Assembly (NCBI GenBank): GCA_002705125.1
Contig: PAHQ01000027.1
Location: 17,891-25,727, forward strand
Direction of reading: 5' to 3'
DNA from: Verrucomicrobiales bacterium
GTDB lineage: Bacteria; Verrucomicrobiota; Verrucomicrobiia; Verrucomicrobiales; DEV007
DNA: 7,837 nucleotides
A model generated the notes under the pieces. That model was given only the letters and a program-made list of their open reading frames with translations. It was not told the origin of the DNA and did not search any database. How positions within the stretch are numbered: position 1 is the first letter of the stretch; the number at the start of each line of letters is the position of its first letter. The translations under genes and the position numbers were made by a program. Positions 1-6,321 of this stretch are shown here, piece by piece.

Positions 1-1616
1 GATATTCCCTCTGATTCAATCGAAACAAGTATCGGAACGAGTGGGCATTCAATATCATAAAATACTTTTTGCTGACCTTTTTCATCTAGTAGCGGTCTAA
101 GCTTATCAGCAATCTGGAATGTCACATCGGCATCTTCTGCAGCGTAATCTGCAATCTTGCTAGCATCGACCTCAGAGATTGAAGTTCCTATCAAGCTTAA
201 CTGGTCTCCAGACTCTTCGTCATCTATCAATGATTGAAATGGTATAGGACTATAACCCAGCATAGATTCAGAGACAAAATCCATTGAATGTTTCTGATCT
301 GGGAAAACCAAGGTATGGGCCAGCATGGTATCAAATAATCGGCCTCCGACTTTCAAGCCGCACCAGTATAAAACGGTTAGATCAAACTTTAAATTATGAC
401 CAATTTTCTCAATGTTAGAATCTTCAAAAAGATCTTTAAAATCATCTAAAAAACTTTTTCTGGCAGCTAATTCCTTAGGGCATTCAAAATAAACCGCCTT
501 GCCCTTGGCAATACAAAAAGACATTCCAATAAGTTCATCATGAATTGGATCCTTCCCGGTAGTCTCCGTATCAAAGCAAAGACTCTTAGACTTCTTTAAT
601 GCTTTTATTTCCTGCAGCCTTTTTTTCTCATTGCCTGCAGGAACAAAAAGATAATCATGCTCAACATCAGTTATGGTTTTTAAAACGCCATCTTCAACGC
701 TCTCATCATCTGATTCAAAGCCTCTACCCGCAACAAAATCTTCTCCAAGTAACCTCTTACCAATTGCATTAAATTCATATTCAACAAAGAGTTCGGAGAT
801 AGCCTCCCTGTTAAGCTCAATTTTCTTCAAATCCACCCAGTCCAATTCGACTGGCGCATCAGTAATAATAGTAACCAATTTTTTGGAAAGAAGCGCCTGG
901 TCACGATAATTTTCTAAGTTCTCTTTTTGTTTACCCTTAAGCTCATCTACATTTTCCAAAATGTTTTCAATACTCTGATATTTGGATATTAGTTTCTTTG
1001 CTGTTTTTTCGCCAATTCCTGGAACCCCTGGTATATTATCACTCGCATCTCCCCAAAGTCCTAAGATATCAATGACTTGATTAGGGCTTTCTATATTCCA
1101 TTGCTCCTTAATACTATCGACACCAAGAATTTCTGGTTCATTGCCCCCTTTGGCAGGCTTAAACATAAAAATTCTCTTCTCAACCAATTGTGCAAAATCT
1201 TTGTCAGGCGTGACCATATACACTTCACAGTCGGGGTCATCAGTGACGGCTTTTTTTGCTAACGTTCCAATAACATCATCAGCCTCGAAACCATCCCTCT
1301 CAATGACTGGAATATTAAAGGCCTTTATGACACTCTTAACTACCGGTAGCGCTATTGAAAGATCCTCCGGCATAGCATCACGTTGGGCTTTGTATTCCGG
1401 GAAAATTTCGTGCCTCTCTGTGGGGGCCTTTGTATCAAAGACCACAGCAATATGAGTAGGCGATTGTTTGGAAATTAATTCGACCAAGGTGTTTGTAAAA
1501 CCATAAACGGCTGAAGAATTGAAACCCTTAGACGTATATATAGGACTCCTTATTAAGGCAAAGTGCGCACGATACACAAGAGCCATTCCGTCCAATAAGA
1601 ATAATTTAGTAGCCAT
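1..1616 (-). CDS. polA: DNA polymerase I, N-terminal 538 codons (3' end beyond the left edge)
   Basis: Family A DNA polymerase for Okazaki-fragment maturation and gap-filling repair in the cytoplasm. It starts at ATG 1614-1616 (MATKLFLLDGMALVYRAHF) and stays open to base 1, so roughly 540 of the usual 900-930 residues are visible. The 5' nuclease domain (about 1-290) has its metal-binding acidic residues: D9, D61 in FDTKAPTERHE, E111/D113/D114 in EADDVIGT, D138/D140 in TPDKDF, and D190/D193 in GDASDN before the helix-hairpin-helix PGVPGIGEKTA. The 3'-5' exonuclease domain (about 330-515) keeps D349 and E351 (FDTETTG), D412 (GHNLKFD) and Y491/D495 (YAAED), so proofreading should be intact, unlike in the many Pol I enzymes that have lost it. 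The last visible residues (DIECPLVPIL...IESEGI) match the entry to the polymerase domain. Upstream of the ATG I see no Shine-Dalgarno sequence. It is divergent from the 1730 gene and likely monocistronic at its 5' end. Family assignment is very secure. Confidence 0.97.
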   Translation of the reverse strand, partial: MATKLFLLDGMALVYRAHFALIRSPIYTSKGFNSSAVYGFTNTLVELISKQSPTHIAVVFDTKAPTERHEIFPEYKAQRDAMPEDLSIALPVVKSVIKAFNIPVIERDGFEADDVIGTLAKKAVTDDPDCEVYMVTPDKDFAQLVEKRIFMFKPAKGGNEPEILGVDSIKEQWNIESPNQVIDILGLWGDASDNIPGVPGIGEKTAKKLISKYQSIENILENVDELKGKQKENLENYRDQALLSKKLVTIITDAPVELDWVDLKKIELNREAISELFVEYEFNAIGKRLLGEDFVAGRGFESDDESVEDGVLKTITDVEHDYLFVPAGNEKKRLQEIKALKKSKSLCFDTETTGKDPIHDELIGMSFCIAKGKAVYFECPKELAARKSFLDDFKDLFEDSNIEKIGHNLKFDLTVLYWCGLKVGGRLFDTMLAHTLVFPDQKHSMDFVSESMLGYSPIPFQSLIDDEESGDQLSLIGTSISEVDASKIADYAAEDADVTFQIADKLRPLLDEKGQQKVFYDIECPLVPILVSIESEGI

Positions 1617-1729
1617 CTGAATTAATGATGTCTAGTCGATAGCAATTTGCCCAAATATGAAAGACAAATTGTTAAACAGTTCCAATCATTTCTTGATGTC
1701 GACAAATATAGGTACGAACATTTGAAATC
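1617..1729. promoter_or_regulatory. Divergent intergenic region between polA and the 1730 gene
   Basis: These 113 bases must hold the 5' signals of both divergent genes. On the minus strand, TTGTCT (1662-1667) and TGCTAT (1639-1644) are 17 bases apart and would start polA transcription about 15 bases before its ATG. They match the sigma-70 consensus at only 4/6 and 3/6 positions, so this is a weak prediction. On the plus strand an AT-rich AAATATAGG lies near 1704-1712, about 20 bases before the ATG at 1730, with no convincing -35 partner. Neither start has a clear Shine-Dalgarno sequence. I see no operator palindrome or riboswitch-like structure. Confidence 0.3.
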
Positions 1730-2671
1730 ATGAAATGGTTTATTCTTCTGGTATTATCCTCTTTAATTGCTTTTGCCTTTCTGAATAAGGAAAAATTACC
1801 TTTTTTAAATAAAGAAGCTCCAATCAAAGATAATCTTGGAGACATGGGTGAAAAGGATAATGACAATGACCTTAAAACAACTGATCCGAATTCACCCAAG
1901 AAAAATCAGACTCCAAAAACTGATCCGATAGATGAAAGATACCCTATCCCAAATTTTAAACCCATTGAAGAGTTAGTGGAAAATTGGAAAAATATACCGC
2001 CATCAGCTTTTCCAAGAGTTGTCACTCTAAAGGTTAAGGCAAAATACGTCTTTGCTGGAGGCGCCGGCAGCTCTACGGTACCAGCGGGTCGCAAAACTAC
2101 TGCCATTTCATTATCTGGTGACAAGCTAGTAATCACACCTAACAAACAGGCGAAAGTTAGAGGTACGATATCAATTGATGACACCGATTATAAAGATATT
2201 CTTGGTGCAGAATACGCGAAGTACCGAGAAAGAAAAACAAAAGAGGTTCTTGCTCAAAGAGAGCGAGCCAGAGCCATCGCTAAAGCAGACAGCCAAAGTA
2301 CTCAAGAGATTTCAAGTCCAAGCGCAAGCAGATCAACACAGATTACGAGTGTTTCAAGAATACCAGAAGACAAATTATCAGATTACGAGAATGAAATTGG
2401 AGCAATGCCGGAAGCAGAAACCGACGGTCAAATTCAAATCATGGCAAGGAGCATCCAATCTCGTGACGTTTCAGAAATTAAACTCAATGAGATCTCATAC
2501 TGGGGACCTATTAGATATGAAATAGTAGATAACCAGGCTTACTGGACCGCTACGGTAAACTATAAGACAACAAGCCTATTTGGGACTTTCCCCACCGAAG
2601 CAATGGCTTTAATGCGGAATGGAAAAGTAGAGAATTGGCTGTATACGGGATCACTTGAAGAGGTCCCATAG
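1730..2671 (+). CDS. Membrane-anchored or exported protein of unknown function with SH3-like segment and coiled coil
   Basis: I do not recognise a named family. The 313-residue protein starts MKWFILLVLSSLIAFAFLN: a hydrophobic stretch (3-18) after one Lys and without a clear cleavage site, so a membrane anchor is more likely than a cleaved signal. Residues 38-70 form a polar Asp/Asn/Pro/Lys linker. Residues 94-152 (PRVVTLKVKAKYVF, GGAGSSTVPAGRKTTAISL, DKLVITP, VRGTISIDDTDY) look like a small beta-barrel of SH3 type; I recall similar segments in Verrucomicrobiota proteins but could not check. A charged helix follows (159-187, YAKYRERKTKEVLAQRERAR), probably a coiled coil, then a Ser/Gln-rich spacer to about 210. 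A compact, aromatic C-terminal domain (220-313) contains YWGPIRYEI, YWTATVNYKT, SLFGTFPTEA and NGKVENWLYTGSLEEVP. The ATG at 1730 gives a proper hydrophobic N-terminus but has no obvious ribosome-binding site. It stands alone on its strand, divergent from polA and converging on the SGNH gene. A role at the cell envelope is inferred only from topology. Confidence 0.82.
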   Translation: MKWFILLVLSSLIAFAFLNKEKLPFLNKEAPIKDNLGDMGEKDNDNDLKTTDPNSPKKNQTPKTDPIDERYPIPNFKPIEELVENWKNIPPSAFPRVVTLKVKAKYVFAGGAGSSTVPAGRKTTAISLSGDKLVITPNKQAKVRGTISIDDTDYKDILGAEYAKYRERKTKEVLAQRERARAIAKADSQSTQEISSPSASRSTQITSVSRIPEDKLSDYENEIGAMPEAETDGQIQIMARSIQSRDVSEIKLNEISYWGPIRYEIVDNQAYWTATVNYKTTSLFGTFPTEAMALMRNGKVENWLYTGSLEEVP

Positions 2672-2678
2672 AATATAA

Positions 2679-3752
2679 TTAACGCGGCAGCCTTGGCAAC
2701 TGCAACCATCTCCTCTCTTCAGTGAATTCTCTTACTGAGGATACCCATATAAGCATCTTCTTGCCTTCCCAAAATTCTTTACCTTTATAAATCTGTCTTA
2801 ACGCTTGGGAACTTGAACCTCTACTGGCAGCTAAAAAGACTTTAAATCCAACTTTTTCCTGTAAGTGATCCACTAATCCGGCACCCGAAGCATGCATGTC
2901 CTCTCCCTCATGAAAAATTAACGTATGGCTATCACCCATAACGATGACAGGGCTAGATTCATTATCTGGAATCAATGGTTTTAGTTCTCCGTTTATTTTT
3001 GAATACACCTTTGAAATCATTAACTTTTCTGGACTCCAAGTTTCTCGTTTATCTTCAGGAACCAGATCACCTACAACCTCTATCATTTTTGGATCTCTTT
3101 TAATGAAAGAAACATCAGAATCCTCTGCATACTTTTTAGCCCACTTATAGGAATTAATTTTCTTTGCTAGAGAATCTGCAATTAATTGACACGTCATAGG
3201 CGATGGATGAGAATCAGAAAGGCAATAGCTAGTAACTGACTCTGCTGACCTTCGAGCTTTTAGAGTAGGCTCTATATCAATGACATTTATTCCTGCCTCC
3301 CGAAACTTATCAAAGTAAGACTTAATTTGATGCTGGGCGTTACTTAAAGGTAAGACGCCATCCATCGACACCGAGTCTGAAAATTTTTCAGGGTAGATAT
3401 TAACTTTTGAAGGTATCGGAACAAAAATAAATTCTACCCCTAATGCATCGAGCTTTTTTTTGAATGATAAAAATATATCTAATGGGTCTTTTCCAGAAAC
3501 TGCAATCTTAGACCAGTCTTTCTCCCAAAAATTTCCCTTACTTACATGAATTAATTCATTTCTCAGAAAAAGCCACTTTTCATTATGACCTAATACAGTT
3601 CTAGAATCCGATGCAGCGACTGCTCTAGCTGCTAACTCGTATAATTTTCCTCCTTCATCTGACGACTTATTCTGAGAGTGAAGCGGTTCAATAAGAATTG
3701 AATTCAAACCTAGAATCGACAGAATAAATAATTTAATCTGATAAACTCTCAT
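2679..3752 (-). CDS. Exported SGNH-fold protein of the AlgJ/AlgX type (probable polysaccharide O-acetyltransferase or esterase)
   Basis: Last gene of the cluster. The ATG at 3750-3752 gives MRVYQIKLFILSILGLNS, a good signal sequence; an in-frame ATG at 3774-3776 adds eight residues, giving 365 in total. Numbering here is for the 365-residue form. The mature part follows the AlgJ/AlgX plan: GHNEKWLFLRNEL (63-75), a FIFVPIPSKVNIYPEKF strand-loop (116-132), catalytic-type D188-S-H190 in SDSHPSP, and the block I nucleophile motif MGDSHTLIFH (280-289) with Ser283. Then come SRGSSSQALR (318-327) and a terminal WVSSVREFTE (344-353). In AlgJ/AlgX relatives this Ser-His-Asp machinery moves or removes acetyl groups on exopolysaccharide. 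The D-x-H motif is followed here by Pro rather than the Trp usual in AlgJ. No MBOAT acetyl-export partner lies in the window, so substrate and direction of reaction are open. It overlaps the end of the LamG gene, which suggests translational coupling and a shared extracytoplasmic job. Fold assignment is good; enzyme activity is inferred. Confidence 0.85.
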   Translation of the reverse strand: MRVYQIKLFILSILGLNSILIEPLHSQNKSSDEGGKLYELAARAVAASDSRTVLGHNEKWLFLRNELIHVSKGNFWEKDWSKIAVSGKDPLDIFLSFKKKLDALGVEFIFVPIPSKVNIYPEKFSDSVSMDGVLPLSNAQHQIKSYFDKFREAGINVIDIEPTLKARRSAESVTSYCLSDSHPSPMTCQLIADSLAKKINSYKWAKKYAEDSDVSFIKRDPKMIEVVGDLVPEDKRETWSPEKLMISKVYSKINGELKPLIPDNESSPVIVMGDSHTLIFHEGEDMHASGAGLVDHLQEKVGFKVFLAASRGSSSQALRQIYKGKEFWEGKKMLIWVSSVREFTEERRWLQLPRLPR

Positions 3753-4812
3753 CGATTGTTGGCACACTGACGTCATAAAATAATTTCAGATCAAATCTTG
3801 ATAGGTCATTGAATTGTCTTTCCCTTTTAATCTGTGGGTTATCCGAAAAAGGTTCAACTAAGAGTTCATAATTTTGACCAACTTTTTTGGGAAAACCGGA
3901 TACATATTGATTATCAAGAATACACCAGTGAGCAATGGCGCAGTGGCTTGAGCCAAGGATATTGCGCGATACCTCATCTAGTTTATAACAATTATAAACC
4001 ATGGCTCTTCTGTATGGACCAATCTGCCCAATCCTAGGCACAGCTGATTTCTCAACTAGTAAACCTTTTAACTTCATTAAATTTTTAGGCAAAACCTTAA
4101 ATTTAGTATCTGACTTTCCACGTTCTAATGCCGCATCAAAATTCCTTAATGATGACTCAATTGACAAGTGATAAACCTTACCCGCCCATTCACCACCAAT
4201 AACTACCTTTGCAGACTTTGATTCGACTGAATTATAATTCCAGTCTTTAGAATTTTCTTGGTCAGCTAATTGACCATTTCTAAAAACACTGATCAATGAA
4301 CCATCAAACTTTAATAATACGTGGACCGGTTTATTTAAGGTGCCAGTATTTATTTGCAAATAATTTTTAACAGCTGAATCAAAAACGATTATTTTATTTC
4401 CCTTCTGAATGATCTTAATACCATTAAAATCAATGATGTTTCCTTCTACTCCTGAAGGAAGGATTACCATTTCAAGAAACCAATCAAACTCTAATCCTTC
4501 AATTTCTTTTCCTTTTAAAGCGAAAATAAATTTTCCATTACCCGGGTCTAATTCATTAAGCTTCCCATATCTTGAAGCTCCCTTTAGTACGATCTTATCA
4601 TTTTTTAATAAGCGGCCACCATCTTTAGTTTTTGCCTCCCAGAACAGAATCCTCTCTCCTCGAGGCTCCACTGATTCGTCATTTAATTGATCTGAATCCT
4701 CTCCGCTAAGAGGTAAACTCAAAACAAATAGCGTTAGCAAACTAAGTATAATAGCTAAAATTAATTTGGCTAAAACTTGAATGCATCTTATCTTGAAGTC
4801 GGCGTTAGCCAT
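3733..4812 (-). CDS. Membrane-anchored LamG-like protein with uncharacterised C-terminal domain
   Basis: The 359-residue protein has a short basic start and a strong hydrophobic segment (about 14-34, LAKLILAIILSLLTLFVLSL), so it is probably anchored in or exported across the inner membrane. Residues about 53-222 resemble a LamG/concanavalin A-like beta-sandwich. The clearest evidence is the classic second half: VHVLLKFDGSLISVFRNGQL (163-182), then KVVIGGEWAGKVYHLSIES (202-220). A basic linker leads to a second domain (about 245-350) with IGPYRRAMVYNCYKLDEV, SSHCAIAHWCILD, YELLVEPFSDNPQI and LKLFYDV. I recall this pattern from planctomycete and verrucomicrobial surface proteins but know no name for it. 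C275, H290, C291, H295 and C297 cluster in it. The start ATG lies inside the end of the M32 gene (8-base overlap), preceded by GAGAAAGG, the best ribosome-binding-like sequence in the window, though very close to the ATG. Its 3' end overlaps the SGNH gene. A sugar-binding partner for that SGNH enzyme is my inference. Confidence 0.83.
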   Translation of the reverse strand: MANADFKIRCIQVLAKLILAIILSLLTLFVLSLPLSGEDSDQLNDESVEPRGERILFWEAKTKDGGRLLKNDKIVLKGASRYGKLNELDPGNGKFIFALKGKEIEGLEFDWFLEMVILPSGVEGNIIDFNGIKIIQKGNKIIVFDSAVKNYLQINTGTLNKPVHVLLKFDGSLISVFRNGQLADQENSKDWNYNSVESKSAKVVIGGEWAGKVYHLSIESSLRNFDAALERGKSDTKFKVLPKNLMKLKGLLVEKSAVPRIGQIGPYRRAMVYNCYKLDEVSRNILGSSHCAIAHWCILDNQYVSGFPKKVGQNYELLVEPFSDNPQIKRERQFNDLSRFDLKLFYDVSVPTIDESLSD

Positions 4813-6289
4813 ACCTTTCTCTAAGATGATCCAAATGGTACTTAGTAGTTAGACTTTCCCCAGTCACTTCTTTAATTAAATCCTCTGGTAGTAGCAATGA
4901 ACCTTTGGAGTGAACGTTGTTACGGAGCCACTCAAGTAAATTTTTATAGTCTACATCTAAGAAACAAGAACCTATTTCAGGATATTCCTCTTTGGCCTTA
5001 TGAAATAACTGTGCAGCGGCTAAATTTCCAATCGTATACGTTGGAAAATAACCAATGGCTCCCATGCTCCAGTGGATATCCTGCAAACAACCTTCAGCAA
5101 AATTATTTACAGTAATACCAAAAAATTCCTTAAACTTTGCATTCCATGCCTCGGGCAAATCAGCGACTTTGAGGTCTCCAGCAATGAGATCTCTCTCAAT
5201 TTCAAACCGAAGAATAATATGAAGATCGTAAGTTGCTTCATCCGCTTCCACCCTAATATGAGAAGGTTCTGAACGGAGACAATACTCAATAATTTGATCA
5301 ACTCCTAGATTTTTCATTGAGGGGAAAATTTCTATTGCCTTAGGGTACCACCTCTCCCAAAAACTGGGATTTCTACCCACATGATTCTCCCAAAGTCTGG
5401 ACTGTGATTCATGAATACCTAGTGAAACAGCTTTACCTACAGGACAAGAAAAATGATCTATTGGTAAACCCTGCTCATAAAGACCATGCCCGGTCTCATG
5501 CAACACCCCATAAAGTGAGCTCATGAAGTCACTAGTATCATACCTTGTTGTCATTCTAGTGTCACCTGGCGCTATACCAGAACAAAAAGGGTGTACAGCC
5601 GTGTCGATCCGACCAGCTTCGAAATCAAAACCAAAAGATTTAGCTATTGCTTCGTTGAATAGCATTTGAGATTCAACGCTATAATCACCTTGAATTAATT
5701 GTGATGAAACTCCTGCAGATTTATTTTTAGCCAATTCGCCAATCTCCTTTAGTGGAGACTTAAGACCATCAAATAGGTCTCCTATACTTTTTGTTGTAGC
5801 CCCTCGCTCAAAGCCCTCTATTAAGGCATCGTAAGGATGTTCTTCGAAGCCATAACATTCGGTCTTTCTTTGGTTGATCTCTACTATCTTTTCAAGGTGA
5901 GATTGAAAAATTTTAAAATCGTCTTTGGCCCTGGCCTCAGCCCATGCAGGCATCGCCAAGCTTCTTACCTTTTCAGATTCAGCAACAAATTCAGGGGAAA
6001 TATCCCTACCTCTATTATAGGACCACCTCCATTCTCTAATGTTCGCGAGCTTAAAGGGGTCATCAATTTGCTTGTTTTCTTCACAAGCTCCTATCCAACC
6101 CTCTACCTCTGAGTCAATGAAAAGAGAATGGGCTTTTGCTCCAAGAAATGCACACTGCTCTGCCCGGTAATTTAACGCTTTCTTAGGTATATTAGTTTCC
6201 TGATCCCAACCAAGGAGGGCAGATGTCGATGAATAGATCGCTATCTCATCAAATCTATTTTTCAGTTCTTGATACTCTTTATCTTCCAT
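4805..6289 (-). CDS. M32-family metallocarboxypeptidase (thermostable carboxypeptidase 1 / Taq type)
   Basis: Zinc- or cobalt-dependent cytosolic carboxypeptidase that removes C-terminal amino acids from peptides; family M32 characteristically spares chains ending in Pro. From the ATG at 6287-6289 it has 494 residues, matching the roughly 500 of the family. The active site is complete: H264-E-T-G-H268 in HETGHGLYEQG, with the third ligand E294 in HESQSRLWENH, 30 residues after the first His, as in the Pyrococcus enzyme. Other family signatures are LGWDQETNIPKKA near the N-terminus, DTAVHPF and GDTRMTTRYD before the HEXXH, IRVEADEATYDLHI after it, and GYFPTYTIGNLAAAQLF near the C-terminus. A longer form from TTG 6323-6325 would add 12 residues and overlap the upstream stop codon, but the ATG fits the family better. 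It sits 32 bases downstream of the large uncharacterised gene and overlaps the LamG gene by 8 bases. Its link to the surface proteins downstream is unclear. Confidence 0.96.
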   Translation of the reverse strand: MEDKEYQELKNRFDEIAIYSSTSALLGWDQETNIPKKALNYRAEQCAFLGAKAHSLFIDSEVEGWIGACEENKQIDDPFKLANIREWRWSYNRGRDISPEFVAESEKVRSLAMPAWAEARAKDDFKIFQSHLEKIVEINQRKTECYGFEEHPYDALIEGFERGATTKSIGDLFDGLKSPLKEIGELAKNKSAGVSSQLIQGDYSVESQMLFNEAIAKSFGFDFEAGRIDTAVHPFCSGIAPGDTRMTTRYDTSDFMSSLYGVLHETGHGLYEQGLPIDHFSCPVGKAVSLGIHESQSRLWENHVGRNPSFWERWYPKAIEIFPSMKNLGVDQIIEYCLRSEPSHIRVEADEATYDLHIILRFEIERDLIAGDLKVADLPEAWNAKFKEFFGITVNNFAEGCLQDIHWSMGAIGYFPTYTIGNLAAAQLFHKAKEEYPEIGSCFLDVDYKNLLEWLRNNVHSKGSLLLPEDLIKEVTGESLTTKYHLDHLRERYG

Positions 6290-6321
6290 TGCTCTAATTC
6301 TTTTAAATAATGACACATATA

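Noticed and set aside
673..1455. Plus-strand open frames opposite polA (673-909, 1077-1262, 1141-1455)
   Set aside because: Their products are low-complexity or Ser-rich with no family features, and they lie entirely opposite a clearly conserved gene.
2641..2670. Possible hairpin terminator at the convergent junction (GGGA 2647-2650 pairing with TCCC 2664-2667)
   Set aside because: Only four perfect pairs with a 13-base loop, inside the coding end of the plus-strand gene, and no T-run follows. Not enough to call a terminator for either strand.
3733..3776. The LamG and SGNH reading frames as one gene broken by a frameshift
   Set aside because: The downstream frame begins with its own good signal sequence (MRVYQIKLFILSILG) and the upstream frame ends after a complete-looking domain, so two overlapping genes explain it better.
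4409..4690. Plus-strand open frame opposite the LamG gene
   Set aside because: Ser/Pro/Asn-rich shadow translation of a real gene, with no ribosome-binding site or recognisable domain.
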